From assembly GCA_010365215.1 (NCBI GenBank), contig JAAFGT010000001.1, positions 1 through 64,000 on the forward strand: 64,000 nt of DNA, read 5' to 3'. The stretch comes from Acidipila sp. Its GTDB lineage: Bacteria; Acidobacteriota; Terriglobia; Acidiferrales; UBA7541. Every line of letters starts with the position of its first letter. Position 1 is the stretch's first letter. Below, piece after piece: positions 28,231 through 37,611 of this stretch. The notes under the pieces were generated by a model. It was not told the DNA's origin and did not search any database. It worked only from the letters and a program-made list of their open reading frames with translations. Both the position numbers and the translations under genes were made by a program.

Positions 28231-29232
28231 CTACTCGGCGCGGAGTCTGCCATCCGCTACCAGACACGCAGCCGCAGGCGTGCCACCGTCGAAGACTGCG
28301 ACGATGGCCTGTGCGGCCAGCATGTTGCCGCGGGCCAATCCTTCGCGGCTGGCCCCGGCGACATGCGGCGTGACGACCACGTTAGGCAGCGACATCAGTT
28401 CATCGGCGACGGAACGCCAGGCAGCATCTTGCTCTCCCAAAAATACGTCGAGAGCAGCACCGCCAATTTTTCCTGCGCGCAACGCCTGCAATAAGGCCGC
28501 CTCATCGATGAGTCCGCCGCGCGCCGTATTGACCAGAATCGCCGTCTCCTTCATGCAAGCAAGCGCGGCCTGGTCGATTAGATTTCGCGAAGCTGGCGTC
28601 AGCGGCAAATGAAGACTGATGTAGTCGCTTTCCCTCAGGAGGAACGGCAGATCGACCAAGCGGACGCCGTTTGCAGCGGCGTAGGACTGGTCAGGGATCA
28701 CGTCGAAGGCCAAGATCGTCGCTTCAAATCCTTTTAGTCTTTGTGCCACAGCTCGTCCGATGCGGCCTAGTCCGACCAATCCCACAGTTTTCCGGTATAA
28801 CTCGGTGACCGGTTGTACTGACCAGTTGCCCGAGCGCATACGCTCCCGAAATTCAGAAATGCGTCTTGCCACAGCCAGCATTAACGCAATGGTGTGGTCC
28901 GCGACGGAAGGGCCGTTGCCGCCGGGAGCTATGGTCACTACGCGTCCCAGCTCCTTTGCTGCGGCTACGTCCACCTGATCGTAGCCCACCCCTCGCTTTG
29001 CAAGAACGAGGAGTTGCGGAAAGCTCGTGAGCATTTCGCGGGTGACCGGAGCGGTGCCCACGATCCAAGCATCGGCATCGCGAAGCAGTTCAAACATGCG
29101 CTCCTTGCTCAGGGTGGTGTCAGGGACGCCGGGACCCAGTCCTGGAAGAACAACTTTGCAGTTGTGGGATTTCAAGAAAGCGTTTGCCGCCTCATCAAAA
29201 AAGATAGCGGTTACCAGGACCGTACGATTCAT
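28231..29232 (-). CDS. D-2-hydroxyacid dehydrogenase (phosphoglycerate dehydrogenase-like)
   Basis: A 333-residue NAD(P)-dependent dehydrogenase of the SerA/glyoxylate reductase family. The Rossmann loop is TVGLVGLGRIGRAVAQRLKGF near residue 150, and the catalytic set is the Arg of NTARGGLIDEAAL, a Glu about 28 residues later and the His of VTPHVAGAS near 285. The protein lacks the ACT domain of biosynthetic SerA, so reduction or oxidation of a sugar-derived 2-hydroxy or 2-keto acid is more likely than serine synthesis. It is divergent from the IlvD/Edd-type dehydratase gene and shares a 308-bp promoter region with it. Both probably serve one sugar-acid route. Confidence 0.88.
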   Translation of the reverse strand: MNRTVLVTAIFFDEAANAFLKSHNCKVVLPGLGPGVPDTTLSKERMFELLRDADAWIVGTAPVTREMLTSFPQLLVLAKRGVGYDQVDVAAAKELGRVVTIAPGGNGPSVADHTIALMLAVARRISEFRERMRSGNWSVQPVTELYRKTVGLVGLGRIGRAVAQRLKGFEATILAFDVIPDQSYAAANGVRLVDLPFLLRESDYISLHLPLTPASRNLIDQAALACMKETAILVNTARGGLIDEAALLQALRAGKIGGAALDVFLGEQDAAWRSVADELMSLPNVVVTPHVAGASREGLARGNMLAAQAIVAVFDGGTPAAACLVADGRLRAE

Positions 29233-29540
29233 GTGCGTCTAACTTTTCATCCTTTTGAGAATGCGAAGGCAATTGTGTCTCTAAATCCATTCCCGTGATA
29301 GGGCAATGTTGAGGTAACGGCGGGTCCGACGGGCTGAAGTTTTGCTTAAAAAATATTCAGCACGGAAACCTTGACGGCGTGGTGAGGGCATCGCTACCAA
29401 GGGGTCACGACGAAGCGGCCGGCCCGTACAACTCTGAAGAGTTTCGGGTTAACATGCACCGTCGCCGCCTCAGCGAATGGTTTTTGCATCCAGCAACGCG
29501 CGACCGAGTGTACTGGCGGTACCTGATTTGTGGAGCGTGA
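29233..29540. promoter_or_regulatory. Divergent promoter region of hydroxyacid dehydrogenase and dehydratase genes
   Basis: No gene fits here. At 29,345-29,360 the text TTAAAAAATATTCAG differs by one base from TTAAACAATATTCAG at 28,109-28,123, upstream of the neighbouring propeller gene. A shared site for one regulator, perhaps the GntR protein encoded at 31.3-32.0 kb, is possible. Confidence 0.3.
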
Positions 29541-31250
29541 ATGCGCAGCAAAAATGACCTCGATAAAGGACTAACCGGCTACGGAGACGCGGATTTTGCG
29601 AGTTACCTGCGCAGATCCTTTGCCAAGTCGATGGGGTACTCGAGCGCGATGCTTGGCCGGCCAATTATCGGCATCGCGACTTCCGCCAGCGGATTCAATA
29701 ATTGCCATCGCATGACGCCGCAATTAGTGGAGGCGGTGAAGCGCGGAGTCATCGCAGCTGGCGGATTGCCCCTGGAATTTCCAACCATTTCTCTGGGAGA
29801 AGTTTTCCTGCATCCCACGAGCATGATGTTCCGGAATTTGATGTCCATGGATGTGGAAGAGATGATCCGGGCGCAGCCCATGAGCGCCGTCGTATTGATC
29901 GGCGGCTGCGACAAAACCGTGCCCGCGCAGGTCATGGGCGCGCTCTCGGCTGATGTTCCTGCGATTCAACTGGTCGCCGGGCCGATGATGACCGGGCGCT
30001 ATCACGCAGAGCGCCTCGGCGCTTGCACCGACTGCCGGAAATATTGGGGGCGGTACCGCGCAGAGGAAATCAGCGAATGCGAAATTGGGGAGATTGAACA
30101 CAATCTGGCGGTGACTGCAGGCACTTGCGCGGTGATGGGAACGGCGAGCACGATGGCTTGTCTGGTGGAAACTCTGGGGCTAAGTCTGCCGGGCGGCGCG
30201 GCGATTCCCGCGGTTCATGCAGACCGGCTTCGGCAAGGCGAAGCTACAGGTATGCGCGCGGTGGGTCTGGCGCAATCTGGAATACGGCCCACGCAGATCG
30301 TCACGCGAGAATCGCTGGAAAATGCCATACGCGTGCTGCTCGCCATCGGAGGATCGACGAATGGAGTGATTCATCTCGCGGCCATCGCGGGAAGAGTGGG
30401 CATCGACATTAGCCTGCGCGATGTGAACAGGCTGAGCGAGTCGACGCCGGTGCTGGTGAACTTAAAGCCAGTGGGCGAATATTACATGGAAGATTTTCAC
30501 GCGGCCGGAGGGATGCCGGCGGTGCTGCGCGGACTGAAACCGCTGCTGAACTTGAACTGTCTTACCGTAACGGGCGAGACGCTGGAAGAGCAACTGGCGC
30601 GCTGTCCGGAATTCGTCGATCGCCGTGTGATTCATTCGATGGAGGATCCCATCCGACGCAACGGAGGATTGCTGGCGCTTTTCGGTAATGTTGCGCCGAA
30701 TGGCGCAATACTCAAGTGTGCCGCGGCCGATGACCGGCTTTTCGAACATGGGGGACGCGCTGTGGTCTTCAAGGATTTGAATGATCTTGCGGCGCGCATT
30801 GATGATCCGCAGTTGGAGGTGTCGGCTGATAGCGTGCTGGTTTTACAAAACGCCGGATGCGTGGCGGCGGGCATGCCCGAAGCTGGGTATCTGCCCATTC
30901 CCGCGAAGCTGGCGCGCGCCGGAATTAAAGATATGGTGCGCATTTCCGATGCCCGCATGAGCGGCACCGCTTTTGGAACGATTATTCTGCATGTCTCTCC
31001 GGAATCGGCGATGGGAGGTCCCCTGGGCCTGGTTCGCACCGGTGATGAGATGAAGCTGAGCGTGCGAGAGCGGAGCATCGACGTGCTGGTCTCCGAACAG
31101 GACCTTCAAGCCCGGCGGCGAGAAATGCCGGCAACCCGGGTAAGGCCGACGCGAGGCTACGCCAAACTTTATGCGGATTCCGTTCTCGGACCGGAGTTTG
31201 GTTGCGACTTTAATTTCCTGCGGAAAGAAAGCGCTCGAGCTGCAAAGTGA
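29541..31250 (+). CDS. IlvD/Edd-family dehydratase, sugar-acid type
   Basis: A 569-residue iron-sulfur dehydratase. The three cluster ligands are Cys55 (NNCH), Cys123 (GGCDKTVPAQ) and Cys196 (GTCAVMGTASTMAC). The last motif, with MGTASTM, is the form seen in the arabonate/xylonate/gluconate dehydratase branch more than in the true dihydroxy-acid dehydratase of isoleucine-valine synthesis, which usually has CxxMxTANTM. GGAG lies 5 bases before ATG 29541. No ilv genes are near, while a hydroxyacid dehydrogenase, an ACS-family transporter and a GntR/FCD regulator are. I infer dehydration of an aldonic acid to a 2-keto-3-deoxy acid. A role as IlvD is the alternative. Confidence 0.88.
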   Translation: MRSKNDLDKGLTGYGDADFASYLRRSFAKSMGYSSAMLGRPIIGIATSASGFNNCHRMTPQLVEAVKRGVIAAGGLPLEFPTISLGEVFLHPTSMMFRNLMSMDVEEMIRAQPMSAVVLIGGCDKTVPAQVMGALSADVPAIQLVAGPMMTGRYHAERLGACTDCRKYWGRYRAEEISECEIGEIEHNLAVTAGTCAVMGTASTMACLVETLGLSLPGGAAIPAVHADRLRQGEATGMRAVGLAQSGIRPTQIVTRESLENAIRVLLAIGGSTNGVIHLAAIAGRVGIDISLRDVNRLSESTPVLVNLKPVGEYYMEDFHAAGGMPAVLRGLKPLLNLNCLTVTGETLEEQLARCPEFVDRRVIHSMEDPIRRNGGLLALFGNVAPNGAILKCAAADDRLFEHGGRAVVFKDLNDLAARIDDPQLEVSADSVLVLQNAGCVAAGMPEAGYLPIPAKLARAGIKDMVRISDARMSGTAFGTIILHVSPESAMGGPLGLVRTGDEMKLSVRERSIDVLVSEQDLQARRREMPATRVRPTRGYAKLYADSVLGPEFGCDFNFLRKESARAAK

Positions 31251-31278
31251 GCTTTGAGGAATGTCGAGATCTACGAAG

Positions 31279-32025
31279 TTAGCGGCGAGGGTTTGAGAAA
31301 CCGGTCAAGCCGAGGACTTTGTCCTTCGACTGCACGATGTGCTCGTACATGCGCAGTCGCGCACCTTTGGGATCGCGATCGTGAATGGTTTTCAGGATTT
31401 CGCGATGTTCGCGTGCCGGAGCCTCGCCGAAGTAGTCGATATCAATAGCCGCAAACATGATGCGTTCCATTTGACTACGCGACTCGCTGACTGCCTGGAC
31501 AAGCATCTGGTTGCGGGAGAGACGCGCGATGGTTGTGTGGAAGTCGGTATCCGCCTCGATGAAGCGCACACAGCTTTGCCGGTCTTCCGAGCTGCAGGTT
31601 ACGGCAGAAAGATCTGCGAGCTTGCGAAGCACTTCGGCGCTGCCCCCCTTGAACGCGGCGAGCTCAGCAGCCTCACATTCAACGGCGCAGCGGAATTCGT
31701 AGATATCGTTCAACACCTGCAAGGTAATTTGCGACACGAAATAGCCCCTGTTGGCCACGATGCGAAGGAGGCGCTCATTCTGCAAGCGGAGTGCGGCTTC
31801 TCGCACGGGGGTGCGGCTCGCCTTGTATCGATTTGCTAAATCCTTTTCGTTTAAGGATTCGCCGGGCTGGAAAACCCCGTGGATGATGTCGCGCCGGAAG
31901 GCGCGATAAACCTTTTCGCTAAGCGTCGCGGCGGCGCCCGCGCTACCCGGCCAGGGCGGCAGCAGCGGGGAAGCAGGAGCCAGGGGCTGCTGGTAAGTTT
32001 TCCGGCGGAACGCAGTCTTCGCCAA
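31279..32025 (-). CDS. GntR-family regulator with FCD domain
   Basis: A 248-residue DNA-binding repressor or activator. The winged helix covers about residues 35-100 (FRRDIIHGVFQPGESLNEKDLANRYKASRTPVREAALRL), and the all-helical FCD ligand domain follows with the metal-binding Asp and His residues in EADTDFHTTIARLSRN and EHREILKTIHDRD. FCD regulators usually sense organic acids or sugar acids, in line with the dehydratase gene that converges on it 29 bp away. The start is TTG at 32025 with GGGAGG a few bases before it. A promoter and a direct repeat upstream suggest autoregulation. Confidence 0.9.
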   Translation of the reverse strand: MAKTAFRRKTYQQPLAPASPLLPPWPGSAGAAATLSEKVYRAFRRDIIHGVFQPGESLNEKDLANRYKASRTPVREAALRLQNERLLRIVANRGYFVSQITLQVLNDIYEFRCAVECEAAELAAFKGGSAEVLRKLADLSAVTCSSEDRQSCVRFIEADTDFHTTIARLSRNQMLVQAVSESRSQMERIMFAAIDIDYFGEAPAREHREILKTIHDRDPKGARLRMYEHIVQSKDKVLGLTGFSNPRR

Positions 32026-32057
32026 AACGCCTCCCGTGTAAACGTCGATTAAAGAGC

Positions 32058-32086
32058 ATTCTTCACAATTAACGAGACCTTGTCAA
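32058..32086 (-). promoter_or_regulatory. Promoter of the GntR-family gene
   Basis: On the minus strand TTGACA (32,081-32,086) and AAGAAT (32,058-32,063) are separated by exactly 17 bases, and lie 33 bases before the TTG start at 32025. The -35 box is perfect; the -10 box matches four of six. Confidence 0.5.
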
Positions 32087-32088
32087 AT

Positions 32089-32105
32089 GCATACCATTAG
32101 CATAC
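32089..32105. promoter_or_regulatory. GCATAC direct repeat, candidate GntR operator
   Basis: GCATAC occurs at 32,089-32,094 and again at 32,100-32,105, one helical turn apart, right next to the -35 box of the GntR-family gene. The rest of 32,106-32,373 holds no gene; a TTGACA at 32,119-32,124 and another at about 32,309 could serve the receptor gene that starts at 32,374. Confidence 0.4.
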
Positions 32106-32373
32106 AAGAACCATTTTATTGACATGCCAGAATCTAATCGCGCTGCCATAGGAATGCGAGAGCAGTTCACACTCCATAGGGCGCTTATTAGAAAGCTCTT
32201 GAAATTCGTGTGGCCGCCAGGTTGGCGCGTTCTTATATTAGCCGCAGCGGTGCTTGGACGGCTTGGGTCTTGCAGTATGGGTGTTGGAAGGATATACCGG
32301 TGGAATGTACTTGACATACTACGGAAGTGGAGTGTAGCGTCCCAGTCAAATTGGGGCGGATCTGGAGGGGAAC

Positions 32374-35300
32374 ATGAAAAAGGCGAGTATTCTTGGATTG
32401 CTTTCCGCAGTCATATTTCTAATTTTCGTTTGCGCCCTGCCTTCCCCGGCTCAGTTGTCCCCGGGACGCATCACCGGCGTGGTCAGAGATACACAGGGCG
32501 GAGCTGTGGCGGGTGCGACGGTGCAGCTCTCAAATCCGTCCACAGGACTCGAGCGAACCGAAACGGCCGACGAGAACGGCGAGTTCAACTTTCCGGAACT
32601 CTCTCTCGGCACGTATCGCTTGACGGTCAGCAAGAGCGGCTTCCAAACCACGGTGGTGACGGACATCGTGACATCGCAAGGCGCGGTGAACACGGTCACG
32701 CCAACGCTTTCGGTCGGGACGGTAACCTCCGTAGTTGAGGTCTCGTCAGCTCCTCCTCTGCTGCAGACCGAAACCAACTCGGTCGGCGGCCAGCTCACCG
32801 AACAGCAGATTATTTCTCTTCCGATTGGCAACAGCGACTACACGCGATTGGCCTTGGTTCTTCCCGGCGTGACCCAAAACAGCAATTTTGCGTTTGCGCA
32901 GTACACGATCAACGGCTCCCGTTCCCGGTCGAACGGTTTCAACATCGATGGCGCCTCGGACACGGATCCCTCAACGTACCTGCCCTCGATCAACGAGGGA
33001 GGAAACTCGGCAACGGGCGCGACGCGCCTGCCGCTGGACGCGATTCAGGAAGTAAGCATCGTGAGCGCCGGCGGAGCGGACTCGGGACAAAATTCGGGAA
33101 GCGTGATGAATGTCATCGTCAAGAGCGGTACGAATCGGTTTCACGGCTCGGTGTACGAAATACACCGCGATGCCGCTCTGGATGCGGCAAACTTCTTCGA
33201 GAATCTTGCCGGCTTGCGGAAAGCTCCCTTTGTGTGGAATGAATTTGGAGGAACGGTCGGCGGCCCAATCTCGATTCCGCATCTCTATGATGGCAAAAAC
33301 CGCACCTTCTTTTTCGCGGGGTATGACGGCAGCCGGCTGCGGCTGGGAACCACGCTAACCGGGAACGCACCCACGTCGCAACAGATCAGCACCGCCACGG
33401 CCTTAGTCATCGCCAGCGGCAGAATGCCGAATCAGCTCGGTCTTAATATTCTTGGCTTATACTCATCCCTAAAGCTCTCCGGGCCGTTCGTTGCGGACAA
33501 TCGAGGCCGGCAAACGCCGAATAGTGAGATTTTTAAGATCGACCATAGGATCTCGGAATCCGATTCGCTCTCCGCGCGGTACTTTCACGGGTCGGGCGAG
33601 GATGAATTTCCGGGAGGCGGACCAGGCCCGGGCGGCGGCTCGCAGTTGGATCCGTGGTTCGGTGTGACGCCCACGGTTGCCGACAACTTTGCGATCAGCG
33701 CATTTCACATTTTCAATCCAAATCTACTTAACACGTTCCGCTTGGGCTGGAATCGTTTCTACCAGTTCCAGAAAGGACGGGACGCCACGGTAAATCCCGC
33801 GACGATCGGCTTCAATACGGGAGTCGGGCCGGAGAGCTTCGGTATTCCTGAAATCGATATCGGCGGTTCTGCTTCGGACCGTTTTTCAAACCTGGGTCTG
33901 CAAAACGGAGCGGGGGGACGCGTCGCCACCAGCTTCCAGGTGGCCGATGATTTAAGCTTCACTCGCGGCGCGCACGCGTTCAAGTTCGGGTTCAATTATC
34001 TACACGACTACTCGGACTATACGAATGCGGGCAGGCGCGGCCTCTTCTCATTCGACGGGTCACAATTGGGAAGCAGCCTGACCACCGATGGCGGATTGGC
34101 CGGTCTCGTTGACTTGATCGCGGGGCTACCCGCGGGTAACGGGCTGACGCAGATTACGCGCGTTGGCAGCGGCCGTTCGAACATCGATCAGAACGTCATC
34201 AGCGGTTTTGCGATGGATAACTACAAGATCACGCCCCAACTCACGCTGATTGCGGGGCTTCGCTACGATTTCTTTACTACGGTCAACGAATCACGCCGCC
34301 GGTTTTCCGTTTTCGATCCGGCTCAAGGACTTGTTTTCGCGTCGCAACTGCCGGGCGGCCATATTTACAATGCGCCGAAAGGCAATCTGGGGCCGCGTAT
34401 CGCCTTTGCATGGACGCCGCCATTCGCGATTATTCCTGGACGCCAAACGATCATTCGAGCCGGCTACGGCATTTATTACGACACGATGCCGCTGAACAAT
34501 TTTGCGGAAGGGCTCTCGCAGAATCCTATTGGCCCCACCGCAGGGTTCACCATCACACCCTCGACGCCGATACCCTTTGGAGTCGGCGTGGCGATATTTG
34601 GCACCGGCGCTCCGATGCCGCCCTTCAACATCTCCAGCGTCGAGCGGAATTTAAAGACTCCGAATACCCAAGTGTGGAACCTTAATATTCAGCAAGAGTT
34701 GAGCCAGAGGATCGTATTTCAACTTGGGTATGTCGGCAACCATAGCACTCACCAGCTACAACTCCTGGACATCAACCAGCCAACGCCCGGACCCAACAGC
34801 CAAGCCGCGGAACAGGCCCGGCGGCCGTTCAACGCGCAGTTTCCTAACTTCCGGCAAATTAATACCATTTCATCAAACGGCTGGGCCAACTACCATTCCC
34901 TGCAGGCCGTGCTGCGGTCGAATAACTTTCACCGGTTAACCATGCAGGTGTCATTTACCTGGTCACATAATCTGGACACCGCTTCCGAAGTGGAGGATTT
35001 TTTCGGAACGAGCGGATACGTCCCCCAGGATTCGAGGAACCTAAGGGGTGGATACGGTAATTCTGAATTCGATCAACGCCGCGCGTTGATTATCTCTTAC
35101 GTCTATGAAATTCCATCGCCGAAAATGCAGAACACATTCGGATACCTGCTACGGGACTGGCAGGTTTCCGGGACGACAACGATGCGCGATGGCTTAGCCA
35201 CTCCGCTGCTGACCTTCGGTGACGAAAGCGGAGTGGGCAATCAAAGCACGCGATTTGATTGCATCGGTCCGATTCACTACCAGTTGAAGGATTTCACTCA

Positions 35301-35613
35301 GCCCTATGCCTCGGTGAGCTCTTTTGCGGCTCCGCAGCCCGGTACATTTGGAAACTGCCCGCGCGATCCACTGGTCGCGCCGGGCTTGTATTCCTGGGAT
35401 ATCTCGATACAGAGAGCCTTTCGCATAGGCGAGCGCTTCAAATTTGAACTGAGGACCAGCTTCTTCAACGCTTTCAACCATCCGAACTTCGGAGAGCCGT
35501 CACCTGATCTGAGCACCAGGATCAGCGCAACCGCCGACGATGGCAGCTTCGATTCTCATTTCGGCGTGGGCGGGCCACGCAACATTCAATTCATGGGCAA
35601 GTTCTCCTGGTGA
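32374..35613 (+). CDS. TonB-dependent receptor, Oar-like
   Basis: Outer-membrane receptor of 1079 residues, with GGAGGGG 4 bases before the ATG. A signal peptide (KKASILGLLSAVIFLIFVCALPSPAQ) leads to a carboxypeptidase-regulatory-like domain (GVVRDTQGGAVAGATVQL, about 35-110), a plug (NGSRSRSNGFNIDGASDTDPS) and a barrel ending in MGKFSW. It diverges from the GntR-family gene and is followed after 68 bp by an M61 peptidase gene, so the two may be one transcript. The receptor could import the compound handled by the nearby sugar-acid genes, or peptides trimmed by the peptidase; the sequence does not decide. Confidence 0.9.
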   Translation: MKKASILGLLSAVIFLIFVCALPSPAQLSPGRITGVVRDTQGGAVAGATVQLSNPSTGLERTETADENGEFNFPELSLGTYRLTVSKSGFQTTVVTDIVTSQGAVNTVTPTLSVGTVTSVVEVSSAPPLLQTETNSVGGQLTEQQIISLPIGNSDYTRLALVLPGVTQNSNFAFAQYTINGSRSRSNGFNIDGASDTDPSTYLPSINEGGNSATGATRLPLDAIQEVSIVSAGGADSGQNSGSVMNVIVKSGTNRFHGSVYEIHRDAALDAANFFENLAGLRKAPFVWNEFGGTVGGPISIPHLYDGKNRTFFFAGYDGSRLRLGTTLTGNAPTSQQISTATALVIASGRMPNQLGLNILGLYSSLKLSGPFVADNRGRQTPNSEIFKIDHRISESDSLSARYFHGSGEDEFPGGGPGPGGGSQLDPWFGVTPTVADNFAISAFHIFNPNLLNTFRLGWNRFYQFQKGRDATVNPATIGFNTGVGPESFGIPEIDIGGSASDRFSNLGLQNGAGGRVATSFQVADDLSFTRGAHAFKFGFNYLHDYSDYTNAGRRGLFSFDGSQLGSSLTTDGGLAGLVDLIAGLPAGNGLTQITRVGSGRSNIDQNVISGFAMDNYKITPQLTLIAGLRYDFFTTVNESRRRFSVFDPAQGLVFASQLPGGHIYNAPKGNLGPRIAFAWTPPFAIIPGRQTIIRAGYGIYYDTMPLNNFAEGLSQNPIGPTAGFTITPSTPIPFGVGVAIFGTGAPMPPFNISSVERNLKTPNTQVWNLNIQQELSQRIVFQLGYVGNHSTHQLQLLDINQPTPGPNSQAAEQARRPFNAQFPNFRQINTISSNGWANYHSLQAVLRSNNFHRLTMQVSFTWSHNLDTASEVEDFFGTSGYVPQDSRNLRGGYGNSEFDQRRALIISYVYEIPSPKMQNTFGYLLRDWQVSGTTTMRDGLATPLLTFGDESGVGNQSTRFDCIGPIHYQLKDFTQPYASVSSFAAPQPGTFGNCPRDPLVAPGLYSWDISIQRAFRIGERFKFELRTSFFNAFNHPNFGEPSPDLSTRISATADDGSFDSHFGVGGPRNIQFMGKFSW

Positions 35614-35681
35614 CCAGGCCGGCGACCCCACGATTCCGTGCCACCGCGACAAGCGGGACCTTTCGAGGAGCAGGAGGACGC

Positions 35682-37595
35682 ATGGCCAACCGAGTTGGAA
35701 AATGCGCGGGCATATTAATCTTCGGCGTTGGTTTGGGCCTGACGGTTGGAAATCCCGCTCGGGCGGCTGAGGCTGCGCCTGGCCGGATCAAGATATCGGT
35801 GGATGCCACGCACGCGCCCCAGAGAATTCTCCACGCGAAACTCGAAATTCCTACGCGGCCTGGTCCGCTGACACTCTATTACCCGAAATGGATGCCTGCT
35901 GATCACTCTCCCGACGGCCCGATTTCGAATTTGGGAGGATTGCATTTCACCGCTGGCGGGAAGGAAATTGCCTGGCGTCAGGATTTGGTGGACATGTATG
36001 CGTTCAACCTTGACATTCCGGAAGGCGTAAAATCGGTCGACGTTTCTTTGGATTTTATGATCTCGGCCCCCGGGCCGACCATTGATTTCAGCGCGTCCGG
36101 CTCAGCAAAGTTGTTCATCTTGATGTGGAACCAGGTCGTGCTCTATCCGAAGGGTTGGCCGGCTGCCGAATTGGTTTTTGATCCAGCGCTGAGCTTGCCC
36201 CCGGGATGGAAATTCAACACATCCCTTCCCATCAAAAGCCAAGTTGCTAACACAATTGCGTTTTTGCCGGTGGCGCTCGATCTGCTGATCGATTCCCCGG
36301 TTCAGGCGGGCGAATTCGTGCGGGTCTTTCCGCTGAACTCCGACGCAAAACCAAAGCATGAAGTGGATGTGGTAGCGGATGACGCTTGGGCGCTGGATGT
36401 ACCGCCGGCATTGATCGCAAATTACACCCGGCTCGTCGCGGAAGCCGGCACACTCTATCAATCCCATCACTATCGCGATTACCACTTTCTGCTGACATTG
36501 AGTGACAACGTTTTGTTTCTCGGCCAGGAGCACCATGAGAGCAGCGACGACCGCGTGGCCGAACATACGTTAGCTGACCCGAATGCTCGTTTACTTGAGG
36601 CGGGTTTATTCCCACACGAATTTACGCATTCCTGGAATGGCCAGTACCGGCGGCCGGAGGGATTGGCGACGCCGGATTTTCAACAGCCCATGAAGGGCGA
36701 GCTCCTGTGGGTGTATGAGGGACTTACGGATTATCTGGGCACGGTACTGACGGCGCGCAGCGGGCTGCTGACGCCGGCGCAGACTCGCGATCAGATTGCA
36801 TTGACTGCTTCGACGATGGAGCATCGCGCCGGCCGTCGCTGGCGCTCGCTGCAAAACACGGCGAATGCCGCGCAGATCCTCTATTTCGCTCCGCAGGAGT
36901 GGGCGGCCTCGCGCAGAGGCACGGATTTCTATGCCGAGAGCGTGCTGATCTGGCTCGACGTGGACGCGACAATCCGGAAGCTCACGAGCGACCGCAAGTC
37001 GCTGGATGACTTTTGCCACGCGTTCTACGGACCGCCGGACGGCGAGCCTGTGGTCAAGACCTACAACTTCACCGATCTCGTCTCGACCTTAAATCAAATT
37101 GCTGCCCATGACTGGAGTTCGTTCTTTCGCGAACGGCTAGACTCGACCGATGCCGCCGCGCCATTGGGCGGAATCACGGGGGGCGGCTGGAAGCTCGTAT
37201 ATACGGATGATCCGAATGAGCTGCTTGCTGCGGGCGACGCAGAATCCAAAGGGGGCGACTTTACGTCCTCGATCGGAGTGCGGGTTAGAGGCGATGGAAC
37301 GGTAATCGATGCGATTCCGGGGATGCCCGGATTCGATAGCGGAGTCAGTCCTTACCTACGAATCGTTGCGGTTAACGGGAAGCAATTCTCCGTGGATGAA
37401 ATGAAAGGCGCGATTCGAGATTCAAAATCCCGGCCGGGCACGATTGAGCTTGTGACCACCAATACGGGGAGGCTGGAGACGCATGCAATCCGATACGAGG
37501 GCGGTAATCGTTATCCCCACTTGGAGCGAATCGAAGGCACCCCTGACTATCTCGATGAGATTTTGAAACCATTGACGCCGGTAAGCGCGCATTAG
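35682..37595 (+). CDS. M61-family metallopeptidase with PDZ domain
   Basis: A 637-residue zinc peptidase of the glycyl aminopeptidase family. GAGGAGCAGGAGG stands just before ATG 35682, and a signal peptide follows (about 1-29), so it acts in the periplasm or outside. Family features are the N-terminal beta domain, the zinc motif HEFTH at residues 312-316 with a third ligand Glu in YEGLTDYLG near 355, and a C-terminal PDZ domain (about 525-605). These enzymes trim Gly/Ala from peptide N-termini. It lies 68 bp downstream of the TonB receptor gene; I infer shared use of extracellular peptides. All catalytic residues are intact. Confidence 0.9.
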   Translation: MANRVGKCAGILIFGVGLGLTVGNPARAAEAAPGRIKISVDATHAPQRILHAKLEIPTRPGPLTLYYPKWMPADHSPDGPISNLGGLHFTAGGKEIAWRQDLVDMYAFNLDIPEGVKSVDVSLDFMISAPGPTIDFSASGSAKLFILMWNQVVLYPKGWPAAELVFDPALSLPPGWKFNTSLPIKSQVANTIAFLPVALDLLIDSPVQAGEFVRVFPLNSDAKPKHEVDVVADDAWALDVPPALIANYTRLVAEAGTLYQSHHYRDYHFLLTLSDNVLFLGQEHHESSDDRVAEHTLADPNARLLEAGLFPHEFTHSWNGQYRRPEGLATPDFQQPMKGELLWVYEGLTDYLGTVLTARSGLLTPAQTRDQIALTASTMEHRAGRRWRSLQNTANAAQILYFAPQEWAASRRGTDFYAESVLIWLDVDATIRKLTSDRKSLDDFCHAFYGPPDGEPVVKTYNFTDLVSTLNQIAAHDWSSFFRERLDSTDAAAPLGGITGGGWKLVYTDDPNELLAAGDAESKGGDFTSSIGVRVRGDGTVIDAIPGMPGFDSGVSPYLRIVAVNGKQFSVDEMKGAIRDSKSRPGTIELVTTNTGRLETHAIRYEGGNRYPHLERIEGTPDYLDEILKPLTPVSAH

Positions 37596-37611
37596 TGAAG
37601 CGGAAAGAATT

